Program-made: the position numbers and the translations under genes
Shown here: positions 18,315 to 25,187 of the stretch, in pieces
Numbering within the stretch: position 1 is the stretch's first letter
How the letters are laid out: each line of letters starts with the position of its first letter
NCBI RefSeq assembly: GCF_003860465.1
Contig: NZ_CP034184.1
Coordinates: 62,001-126,000, forward strand
DNA: 64,000 nt
From: Deinococcus psychrotolerans
Lineage (GTDB): Bacteria > Deinococcota > Deinococci > Deinococcales > Deinococcaceae
Direction: 5' to 3'
The notes under the pieces: model-generated
What the model was told of the DNA's origin: nothing
Database searches by the model: none
What the model saw: the letters and a program-made list of their open reading frames with translations, nothing else

Positions 18315-19474
18315 ACAAGGATGCCAAGTCATCTTCAGCACCACCCAGTCCAGCGGGACGTGGCGTGCTGTGGCAGGCACACCACGAACGTCACCACAAG
18401 CTCTTGCGGCTGCTGGATGATTTGCCCGCGAACAAGCCAGCGTTGCTCAAGCTGCTCAAGCTCCGCACCAAGACGACGGCCTGGACGATGCCGACCCCGT
18501 CCAAGCCGCCCGCAGACATCAGCATGGCGACAGGCCACACACCGTCTGCTGGGGCGCAAGCGGCCTCACCAAAGCGGGGTGGCGTGACGTTGACGCAAGT
18601 TGATCGGGAAGTCCGTGCCGCGAAACTCGAACACGCGCAGCAACTCATCCAATCCCTCCCGTATACCCGGCAACAGCTGAACATCGCCCTGACCGAACGG
18701 GGTGTACCGCTGGGGGAAACCCGGTTGTCGGGGGTGAGGAGCGGGTGGTTTCGGCAACAGATCTTGTCGGGTCAGACCAGAAACAGTCTCAGCCTTCGCC
18801 GGTTAGATGACCTGATCGGTGCGCTCCAGGCGTTGACTGTGGCCCTGAGTCCTGCGGATCAAGACGAGGGACGTTCAACAGGTGTTCAGCGCTCTTCGAC
18901 CTATCTTTCCGTCGCCGCGTTCGATCAGCGGGTCAGGTCGCTGGTCGAGGTGTATGTGTTGATCGATGCGTTTCCGCATACTCGGCCTCAATTGGTCACA
19001 GCCTTGGCAGCGCAAGGGGTCGAGATTGCACTTGAGGTGCTGCGGATGTTGGCGAGTGGGGCGGCGATTCGCTGCATGTTCGGCGTCAAGACGAGGCAGC
19101 GATTCGTCATCGGTGATGTGCGATTGAATCAGGTTCTTGAAGCCTTGCGGGTGATTGAGCGCGAGCGACTGCTGCCTGTCACGTTGAGCGTGCGCCGGGG
19201 GGGGCCGCCCGCGTCGGATTGGGACGTCTCCTTCGCGCTCTATCGCCGCTTGCAAGCTCAGTTGCGGGCCATCCCATACCCGTTAATGACCGTAATTGAG
19301 CTGCTGGGCGCTCAGGGCGTGCACGTTTCGAAAACGTCGTTGGCCGGATTACGCCGTGGGGCGTGGCTCGATACCGCCCGGGCGACCCGCACAAGGTTCG
19401 ATCTCTCTTCAGCCACGTTGCAGCAGATTCTTCGCGCGTTGGAAGACCTCCCCCTGACGCTCGATCAGCCCTGA
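18311..19474 (+). CDS. protein of three to four diverged ~85-residue repeats
   Basis: 387 residues, TTG/ATG-type start coupled to the ASCH-like gene. After a short Pro/Ala-rich linker, three units of about 85 residues recur (near 97-175, 207-290 and 302-385). Each has a helix, a P-Y/H-T-R-x-Q-L or PYPLMTVI segment, an ALxxxGVxxxxxxLxxLxxGx turn, a charged TRxRF/TRNSL strand and a closing helix LxxxLxAL. A shorter copy (LLRLLDDLPANKPALLKLLK) lies at 30-50. The small-loop-helix plan recalls a winged-helix or HTH fold, so a multi-site DNA-binding role is possible but unproven. I know no family for it. Confidence 0.72.
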   Translation: MNKDAKSSSAPPSPAGRGVLWQAHHERHHKLLRLLDDLPANKPALLKLLKLRTKTTAWTMPTPSKPPADISMATGHTPSAGAQAASPKRGGVTLTQVDREVRAAKLEHAQQLIQSLPYTRQQLNIALTERGVPLGETRLSGVRSGWFRQQILSGQTRNSLSLRRLDDLIGALQALTVALSPADQDEGRSTGVQRSSTYLSVAAFDQRVRSLVEVYVLIDAFPHTRPQLVTALAAQGVEIALEVLRMLASGAAIRCMFGVKTRQRFVIGDVRLNQVLEALRVIERERLLPVTLSVRRGGPPASDWDVSFALYRRLQAQLRAIPYPLMTVIELLGAQGVHVSKTSLAGLRRGAWLDTARATRTRFDLSSATLQQILRALEDLPLTLDQP

Positions 19475-19530
19475 CGCGCTCTTGAGGCCGCACGTCAACG
19501 GGCGGCCCTAACCTCCCCAGTGGTGTGCGC

Positions 19531-20274
19531 TCAGGTCACCAGGCTTCGGCAGACCAGCAGCCGTTCGTTGCTCTCGCCCATCTCGTACCCGTCCGGATGC
19601 TCGATATCACTGCGGGCCGCACCCACCCGAATCACCCGGCACAGGGCGTTGTAGAGCTTGACGATGTCCCCGACTTCCAGCGGTTTGACCGGCGCTTTCT
19701 GTTCCTTCGGCGCACGCGGGACAGCCTCTTTGGCCAGCTCGATGCCGGGCAGCTCGACGTCCTTGTTCTGGCGCATCAGGTGGGTGAAGAAGCCGCCGGG
19801 GTTGGTGATGATCCGGTGCTGCGCGAGGCGTTTCATGTCTCGCAGGCGCTGGGTGACCAGTTCGACGGGATTACGGTACTTCACGACTGCTTTTAAGGCC
19901 GTCGTCGGGCTGACCCGTGCCGCCACCGCTGCCGCGACAACGGGTTGCAGTTCCACGGGCAGGAAGGTCTCGGCGGCGATGCGCTCCACGTCTGGGAGGG
20001 TCAAATGGTTACTGTCCACATGTAGTTGTCCTTTTTGTTTTTGTACGACCGTCAAATACATGTGGACAGCATCCGGGACAGCCACCACAGGCAAGGCGGA
20101 GATGACCCGCCGAAGGGTGCGGCCCTTCATGGAAGGCAGGGCCTGGTACGCCTCGCAACGGTCAATGCCGAGCAGATCAAGTGTGACTTGGGCGATGTCG
20201 TAGGCGCTGGTGCAGTGCTTGAGTTGCTCGCGGGCCTGGGCAAGACGGACGTCGAGCGTGGGTTCGGTACTCAC
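19531..20274 (-). CDS. hypothetical plasmid-type protein
   Basis: 247 residues. I place the start at GTG 20274 because GGAG lies upstream; longer in-frame extensions run through the hairpin at 20373. It is soluble and helical. The ending VKPLEVGDIVKLYNALCRVIRVG resembles a small beta-barrel (SH3-like) module. The middle contains ITNPGGFFTHLMRQNKDVELPG, a shape reminiscent of the short conserved motif (NPxGfl....) at the end of some plasmid replication or regulatory proteins. I cannot assign a family. Confidence 0.65.
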   Translation of the reverse strand: MSTEPTLDVRLAQAREQLKHCTSAYDIAQVTLDLLGIDRCEAYQALPSMKGRTLRRVISALPVVAVPDAVHMYLTVVQKQKGQLHVDSNHLTLPDVERIAAETFLPVELQPVVAAAVAARVSPTTALKAVVKYRNPVELVTQRLRDMKRLAQHRIITNPGGFFTHLMRQNKDVELPGIELAKEAVPRAPKEQKAPVKPLEVGDIVKLYNALCRVIRVGAARSDIEHPDGYEMGESNERLLVCRSLVT

Positions 20275-20372
20275 GGTGGGTCTCCGGGCAAATGCCTGGG
20301 GTATGCCAAACCCTCTCCGGGCAGTTGACCGGAGACGCTCCCACGAGTAAAGTGGGGGTGTAGGCGAAAGCC

Positions 20373-20392
20373 TCCTACCTCGCCAGGTAGGA
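20373..20392. repeat. perfect 8-bp hairpin with CGCC loop
   Basis: TCCTACCT-CGCC-AGGTAGGA, a perfect inverted repeat with a tetraloop, about 100 bases upstream of the GTG start of the minus-strand gene ending at 19531. It could be a leader structure or an operator; no T-tract follows on either strand. Confidence 0.55.
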
Positions 20393-20697
20393 AACAATTT
20401 GGGTTTTACGGACTGGACACCCTCTGCGAACAACAGGCTACTAACCTGCGCGGGGGGTTTCCCGTTGGTCGATTGCTCGGTGACCTCCGGGGTGAGTGAA
20501 TCATAACAGAAGTTTGGAGAAACGCTGCTCTTGACCCAGGACCACGCTCAAGGAAGAACAAAAAAAGCGCAGGCGCGGTCAGGTTGCTTGCCCTCACGCA
20601 TCACGGCGCTGCGGGGGCGGGTGCCCGATCAGGGGACGACGGGACGTTTCATTCTGCGCAAGTCGCAGGTCATTTACACCACAAGTCCTCAACGAAA
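20393..20697. other. gene-free interval before an orphan terminator
   Basis: No reading frame here has a start signal or recognisable sequence. It lies between the minus-strand gene (start 20274) and a strong plus-strand terminator at 20698. The arrangement could hold a small RNA, but I see no clear promoter consensus. Confidence 0.4.
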
Positions 20698-20743
20698 GCC
20701 CCCCCTGCATGACCACCGAAGCGGATGCAGGGGGGGCCTTTTT
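20698..20743 (+). terminator. strong intrinsic terminator with no gene before it
   Basis: A 13-14 bp stem (GCCCCCCCTGCAT pairing with ATGCAGGGGGGGC) with a ~14-base loop is followed by CC and TTTTT. No plus-strand coding gene ends within 2 kb upstream except those of the block ending at 19474, so the terminated transcript may be noncoding. Confidence 0.8.
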
Positions 20744-20837
20744 GGGTTGTCGTTGAGCAGCCTGAGAACGATGACGTGTGGGCAGACCCTTCCTCCGCCC
20801 ACACGACGGGCGGAGAACGGGCGGAGAACGGGGCGGC

Positions 20838-21032
20838 ATGACGATCATGACCAGACCACCCCGCACGGCCCGCGCGCAGTGCCTCGCCGAAGCGCACGCC
20901 CTCGCCCAACTCGATCAAGGCGAAACGCCATTCGAACGCGAAGCGCGCCTGGAAGACGAGGCTGAAGCACGTGACGAGCGCCTCGCCGAACAAGAACAGG
21001 AACGCTGGTACGAACGCGACGCCCGGTACTGA
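20838..21032 (+). CDS. tiny acidic coiled-coil-like protein, paralogue of 21095 gene
   Basis: 64 residues from ATG 20838 (GGGGCGG just upstream). Very rich in Glu, Arg and Ala. The segment ETPFEREARLEDEAEARDE resembles ETPEARELRLDDEAEMRADE in the gene 60 bases downstream, so the two are related. It should form one long charged helix. Function unknown; the pair sits in a plasmid-type gene cluster. Confidence 0.6.
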   Translation: MTIMTRPPRTARAQCLAEAHALAQLDQGETPFEREARLEDEAEARDERLAEQEQERWYERDARY

Positions 21033-21094
21033 ACTCGCCCGGCCCTTCACCCGCCAGGCGGGTGCGGCGCAACGCAGATCCAAAAGGAGCAAGC

Positions 21095-21316
21095 GTGGGA
21101 TACCTGGAGATAAACGCCTTCCTGAAACGCGAGGCGGCCCGCAAGAAAGCCATGTACGAGCGTGCCGCGAACTTCGATCCCAGAGCGCCGGAAACGCCTG
21201 AAGCGCGTGAACTTCGCTTGGACGACGAGGCCGAAATGCGTGCAGATGAGGACGCTTACGAGAGCGCCTACGATGCCGAGGCGATTGCCCACCGAGACAG
21301 CGACCACTGGCGCTGA
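21095..21316 (+). CDS. small acidic helical protein, paralogue of 20838 gene
   Basis: 73 residues. AAGGAG six bases upstream picks the GTG at 21095 over an in-frame ATG at 21062 that has no ribosome site. The N-terminus YLEINAFLKREAARKKAMYE is amphipathic; the rest shares the ETP.....LR.DDEAE.R..E pattern with its neighbour. A terminator-like hairpin follows at 21360. Unknown function. Confidence 0.65.
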   Translation: MGYLEINAFLKREAARKKAMYERAANFDPRAPETPEARELRLDDEAEMRADEDAYESAYDAEAIAHRDSDHWR

Positions 21317-21359
21317 ACACCTCAACCCACTGCTGTCCCATCGGGAAAACCCCTCTCCC

Positions 21360-21396
21360 AAACGCCCCCGCTGGGCACGACTCAGCGAGGGCGTTT
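21360..21396 (+). terminator. hairpin terminator-like structure
   Basis: AAACGCCC and CGCTG pair with CAGCG and GGGCGTTT around a short loop, with one unpaired base, after the tiny gene at 21095-21316. The A-run on the left and T-run on the right make it a plausible bidirectional terminator. Confidence 0.6.
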
Positions 21397-21435
21397 CCAT
21401 AACACGGCACCAAATCCGTCCGCTCAGGAGACCCC

Positions 21436-22140
21436 ATGACCCTTGTCTTAGCCCAGCTGAACGATACCCGCCCCATTCGCCCCTGGAGCAGCTTCCCGAC
21501 CTTTTTGTTCGGCCCCGGCTCCACCATGCACCGCATCGACCCGGATACCCTGCCGCGTCCGAGTGACGTGATCCCCGGCTTCAGTGGGCCGTGCGCGCCC
21601 CAGGGGGGGTTTTCGGTCATCTCGGACGCCTGGGAACCCCTGGCTGAGCGCGGCATCGACCCGATCAGCGATCCGAGGCGAGCGACCCTAGTGAATCTCG
21701 CCCGCACCGCCGAAGCCGCCGGGTTGTTCTACAACACCGACGTGAACCGGGCCATCTGTGACGCCCTGGGGCTGCCACAGGACGACCCGGAGCGGCTGGA
21801 GCACAGCCGATTCGGCACCGAAGTGTACTTCGCGCGGCTTTTCTTGACCCGCGTCAAGGAGATGGCCGCAGAAGCCCGAGCCTGGGCCGAGCTTGCCCTA
21901 CATACCGGGCAGAAACTCCCGCCCATGCGGATCAATGGCAAGCGCATCAATGCCGTTTACGTCACCAGCGTCCAGCCACCAGAACTCAGCGAGAGAGACA
22001 GCCAACTGCTCGCCTTGAAACCCGCCGCCATCGTCCTGACCGGCAAACGCGGCTCGCAAAGCCTAGAGATCCGCACCAGCGCCGCCGGACTGCAACACGC
22101 CCTCAACGACCACTTGCGCTCCAGCCAAATGAAGTGCTGA
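21436..22140 (+). CDS. hypothetical protein
   Basis: 234 residues, with AGGAG before the ATG. It has no signal peptide or membrane helix. The N-terminal ~70 residues are Pro-rich with RPIRPWSSFPTFLFGPGST; the middle is helical (ATLVNLARTAEAAGLFYNTDVNRAI) and the C-terminus ends AAGLQHALNDHL. I recognise no family. It is flanked by other plasmid-type unknowns and its codon use fits them. Confidence 0.65.
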   Translation: MTLVLAQLNDTRPIRPWSSFPTFLFGPGSTMHRIDPDTLPRPSDVIPGFSGPCAPQGGFSVISDAWEPLAERGIDPISDPRRATLVNLARTAEAAGLFYNTDVNRAICDALGLPQDDPERLEHSRFGTEVYFARLFLTRVKEMAAEARAWAELALHTGQKLPPMRINGKRINAVYVTSVQPPELSERDSQLLALKPAAIVLTGKRGSQSLEIRTSAAGLQHALNDHLRSSQMKC

Positions 22141-22267
22141 GCTTGCACGTTTGAGGCTCGCGCAAGCCGACATGACCCCGTTCCACCCTGACCCCGGCCA
22201 TCCTAAAGTCCGGCACGCCATGCCGCCTGGCTTCACGACCCTTCGCCCCTTCGCCCTGGAGAATACC

Positions 22268-22969
22268 ATGAAAGTAACCCGACCCACCGAATTGACGCAG
22301 CTCCTTCATGCTGCTGCTGAAGCCCTGGAACAAAAGGATCAGGAAGGCACCGCACAGCTTATTCAAGAAGAGCGGGACGAATTCCGTGATGCGCTCATCC
22401 GTGCGGGGCTGACTGAGCAGGACTTCGAGATCAACGCCATACACTTTGAACCGTTCCATCAGGGTGAGCGGGATCAGCGGGATTGGGAGCGTCCTGATTT
22501 TGATCTCGAAGCGACGGTGCATACGGAGAAGCGTCAGCTGACGGTGTGCTGGTTGGAGGGCAAAAAGCTGGGATTGCTGCACGAAGGAAAGGATGGTCGG
22601 GTTCAGGTCAGTAGCGTTGGGCCAGAAGGTTTGTTTTATCAGCTGGGCGACGTGCTCAAAAATGGAGGGGAGTTTGTTCCGTTGTTCAAGGTGGTGGAGT
22701 GGTCTCCCGCTCAGGGTGAACCGCAATTGTTAGTGCGTGATCGTGCTGAGGCGTATGCCGAAGCGGACGGTCAGCGCACGTGCCGCCGCGTGATCGCGGC
22801 AAATCCCGAACTGAAAGCCGTGCTCGTCGCTGCGTTGCTCAGCAATGCCGAGCACGTCAACCTCACCATGGACAAGGTGATGGCCCGTGCTGACGAGGCG
22901 CTTTTGCTGATCTTCTCGTCGCCCCAACCTCAACCTGAATCTTCCCAAACCAACGCTATCGTCAACTAA
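22268..22969 (+). CDS. hypothetical protein
   Basis: 233 residues from ATG 22268, chosen because of GGAG upstream; the longer frame from 22151 lacks one. It is helical at both ends with a central beta-rich part (DLEATVHTEKRQLTVCWLEGKKLGLLHEG). The tail is Pro/Gln/Ser-rich. No family recognised. A perfect 15-bp inverted repeat starts nine bases after its stop. Confidence 0.65.
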   Translation: MKVTRPTELTQLLHAAAEALEQKDQEGTAQLIQEERDEFRDALIRAGLTEQDFEINAIHFEPFHQGERDQRDWERPDFDLEATVHTEKRQLTVCWLEGKKLGLLHEGKDGRVQVSSVGPEGLFYQLGDVLKNGGEFVPLFKVVEWSPAQGEPQLLVRDRAEAYAEADGQRTCRRVIAANPELKAVLVAALLSNAEHVNLTMDKVMARADEALLLIFSSPQPQPESSQTNAIVN

Positions 22970-22977
22970 ATTCACCT

Positions 22978-23051
22978 GGATTCGGCTCGGCGACGATGAT
23001 CGGTATCGGCCCCGCCCCGACACGGGCCTCGATGACCGCCGAGCCGAATCC
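22978..23051. repeat. long perfect inverted repeat, 15-bp arms
   Basis: GGATTCGGCTCGGCG (22978-22992) pairs exactly with CGCCGAGCCGAATCC (23037-23051). Inside, ATCGGCCC and GGGCCTCGAT extend the pairing with a bulge. The 74-base hairpin begins nine bases after the stop of the 22268 gene and has no T-tract. It could be a processing or stabilising structure, a protein site, or an IS-related end. Confidence 0.75.
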
Positions 23052-23141
23052 TGCACTGTGCGAATCATCGCCCGCAAGAACCCGCGCAACGGTCTCATCG
23101 AATTCGCCGACGGTCAACAAGTCGGGTGTTGTCTATTGACA

Positions 23142-23236
23142 GTAGTCCGGAAGGTTTTAGGCAGCAAGCTGCTGAAACGGCAGATGTACGGACGGGCCAA
23201 GTTCGATCTCCTGCGGACTCGCATCCTCCTGGCCTG
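23142..23236 (+). mobile_element. IS4-like end fused to ISL3 transposase C-terminus
   Basis: CAGTAGTCCGGAAGGTTT at 23142-23159 is identical to the terminal repeat of the IS4-like element at 36850-38141. Only ~25 bases of that element remain. Immediately after, the plus strand encodes LLKRQMYGRAKFDLLRTRIL and a stop, the conserved C-terminus of ISL3 transposases. Two unrelated ISs therefore meet here within a few bases, as remnants. Confidence 0.75.
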
Positions 23237-23355
23237 ACGGGCATTTCCGGCCAGTTGCACGCGGCTTGCGGGAGAGCCATTGGGTGCTGATCACACCAGA
23301 ATACGCAGCAGGCGTACAGTTCGCTTTTGCCGACATCGAGACCTAGCACAAACAT
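23237..23355 (-). pseudogene. IS110-family transposase N-terminal fragment
   Basis: From ATG 23355, MFVLGLDVGKSELYACCV is the N-terminal DEDD-motif start (LG.DVGK...) of IS110 transposases. Similarity is lost within ~20 residues and the frame runs into the ISL3 fragment. It directly borders the 5' region of the mannan locus. Confidence 0.7.
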
Positions 23356-23643
23356 AAAAAACCCCCGAAAAGGAAAAGAGCTGGTCACCACCCGAATCCG
23401 GTCGGCGGGATTTTGTATGCAGGCTTGGATGGCCTCAGATACTGTTGCGCCTGATCGAAAGGATCTCGAGCCAGCCAGGATTTGTTGGACGATCTTTGAA
23501 GATCGAACTTGCCAGCAGGCTTATTGGTTCGAGTGGGAGTGACGAACTGAGTTTCCCACAGCTCAGCTCAACACACAAACTTGCCAGAACCGTACTGTGC
23601 ACCCTCTATTCTTTCGTCTACGTGCGGGATGCTCTATTTCAAA

Positions 23644-23657
23644 AAGTTGTACTACTT
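23644..23657. promoter_or_regulatory. candidate operator upstream of mannan operon
   Basis: AAGTTGTACTACTT is palindromic around GTAC with one mismatched pair. Its core, read on the other strand, recurs as AGTAGTAC at 23739-23746. Sites centred on GTAC are used by AraR-type GntR/LacI hybrid regulators, and such a regulator is encoded at 27840. The link is inference. Confidence 0.4.
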
Positions 23658-23675
23658 ATATCTGAAGTTGTTATA

Positions 23676-23705
23676 TTGACTTATGCCAATTCATCTCATT
23701 ACACT
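23676..23705 (+). promoter_or_regulatory. sigma-70-type promoter for mannan operon
   Basis: TTGACT (23676-23681), 18 bases, TACACT (23700-23705), 138 bases before the ATG of the binding-protein gene. The palindrome at 23644 lies just upstream and the inverted repeat at 23729 just downstream. Confidence 0.5.
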
Positions 23706-23728
23706 CAAGAGACCCAAACTCTCCCTTT

Positions 23729-23751
23729 GATGCGCCTTAGTAGTACGCATC
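23729..23751. repeat. inverted repeat GATGCG-N11-CGCATC
   Basis: Perfect 6-bp arms around 11 bases that contain TTAGTAGTA. It lies between the promoter candidate and the start of the binding-protein gene, a usual position for a repressor site. Confidence 0.45.
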
Positions 23752-23842
23752 CGGCAAAGCCGACACCCAATTTGGGCATGCGGTAGAGATGTTCAACTGG
23801 GTTACGTGCATTCCGGCCCGTCGAATTCTCTCGGAGGCAGTT

Positions 23843-25114
23843 ATGAAGATCAACCGCACAAAGGCACTTGTTTCTGTGACCGCAGCCCTAGTATTGGCGG
23901 CGGGAGCCACACGTTTCGTGAGCGCTCAAGCTTCCGGTCCGACCGACGTGGTGTTCTGGGGAAGTTGGTCAGGCGAGGGAGAGCAGCAGATCCTCACCAT
24001 GGTCAACGCGTTCAATGCCTCGCAAAACAAGATCCGGGTGAAGTATGTGGTGCAGCAAGATGCAGTGACCAAGTTTCTCACGGCCTCAGCAGCGGGCAAC
24101 GCCCCCGACGTCATGATCTGGGACCGCTTCGAAACTGCGCTGTACGCGCCCAAAAATGTCCTGGCACCTATCAACAGCTATCTAACACGTGACAAGATCG
24201 ATCCCAAGCGGTTTTACAGCGAGGCCCTGCGAGAACTGAGCGTGGGCAACAACATTTACGGCCTCCCACTCACGGTGGACGCCCGAGCCGTGTTCTACAA
24301 CAAGAAACTTTTGAAAGCGGCGGGCGTTCAACCTCCCAAAACATGGGCTGAATTGCGGGCCGCTGCCATCAAGCTCACCAAGCGCGACGCCAACGGGAAG
24401 CTGCTGGTCTCCGGCTTTGCCCTCGACGATGTTGGTCTTTTCAGCATGTGGCTCAAGCAAGCTGGCGGCAGCATGCTGACCCCCGACGGCAAGAAAACGG
24501 CCTTCAACAGTCCGGCAGGTCTACAGGTGCTCGAATTCTGGGACACCTTGCTGAACAAAGACAAGGTGTACGAAACGGGCTTTGGCCGGGGAGAAGGCAA
24601 CGCCCAGGATCCATTTGTGACCGGCAAAATCGCGATGGGCTACAACGGACCCTGGAACATCAATGCCTACAAAAAATACGGCAAGGAGCTGGATTTCGGC
24701 ATTGTGCCGCCGCCCGCCGGACCCACCGGGGCGCGGGGCGCAGTGATGGGAGGCTTTGGCCTGGCGCTTACCCAGGCCTCCAAGAACAAAGATGCGGGCT
24801 GGGAATTCATGAAGTGGTGGCTGAACAACTCGGCCAATGCGCTGACCTGGGGCAAGACCAGTAACAACATTCCTGGCAACCTCATTGCCGTCAACAATGC
24901 CTACTTTCAAAAAGACGCTTTCTGGAAACCCATCACGGACACACTGAAATTCGCTACCATCCGGCCTGCCGTTGCCGGGTATCCGCCGATGGAAGGTCAG
25001 GCTTTGATTCCCAACATCCAGTTGTTTCTCGAAGGCAAACAGGACGCGAAGACGACGCTGCAAAAAGCCCAGATTGCTGGAGACCGGATTCTGGAGGACA
25101 ACGCCAGCAACTAG
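23843..25114 (+). CDS. ABC sugar transporter substrate-binding protein
   Basis: 423 residues from ATG 23843, selected by GGAGG. Sec signal peptide: basic MKINR, hydrophobic VTAALVLAAG, cleavage near SAQA; there is no lipobox. The mature protein has the family-1 extracellular solute-binding pattern: VVFWGSWSGEGEQQI, AGNAPDVMIWDR, YGLPLTVDARAVFYNKKLLKAAG and GPWNI. This family binds oligosaccharides. Encoded ahead of two GH76 genes and two permeases, it probably binds alpha-1,6-manno-oligosaccharides (inference from context). Confidence 0.9.
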   Translation: MKINRTKALVSVTAALVLAAGATRFVSAQASGPTDVVFWGSWSGEGEQQILTMVNAFNASQNKIRVKYVVQQDAVTKFLTASAAGNAPDVMIWDRFETALYAPKNVLAPINSYLTRDKIDPKRFYSEALRELSVGNNIYGLPLTVDARAVFYNKKLLKAAGVQPPKTWAELRAAAIKLTKRDANGKLLVSGFALDDVGLFSMWLKQAGGSMLTPDGKKTAFNSPAGLQVLEFWDTLLNKDKVYETGFGRGEGNAQDPFVTGKIAMGYNGPWNINAYKKYGKELDFGIVPPPAGPTGARGAVMGGFGLALTQASKNKDAGWEFMKWWLNNSANALTWGKTSNNIPGNLIAVNNAYFQKDAFWKPITDTLKFATIRPAVAGYPPMEGQALIPNIQLFLEGKQDAKTTLQKAQIAGDRILEDNASN

Positions 25115-25187
25115 AGTCTCTCGATGTGCCCATTTTAATAAAGCACTTTTCTCACACCTGCTGGATATGTCTGAATATTGGGGGAGC

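Larger units (their letters stand above)
23356..23842. other. AT-rich regulatory interval before the mannan locus
   Basis: 487 bases, distinctly AT-richer than the surroundings from about 23575, with no supported gene. It contains a promoter candidate (23676-23705), a palindrome AAGTTGTACTACTT (23644-23657) and an inverted repeat at 23729-23751. The GGAGG ribosome site of the sugar-binding protein lies at its end. Confidence 0.6.

Noticed and set aside
20670..21707. A 345-residue open frame on the minus strand
   Set aside because: It runs antisense through the terminator, two small genes and part of the 21436 gene, has no ribosome site, and its composition is Arg/Ser/Pro-rich as in GC-driven shadow frames.
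23058..23236. A small gene starting GTG and reading RIIARKNPRNGLIEFADG into the ISL3 end
   Set aside because: The frame is a fusion of unknown sequence with two IS ends and no clear start, so it cannot be supported as a gene, although the first part may be a disrupted small gene.
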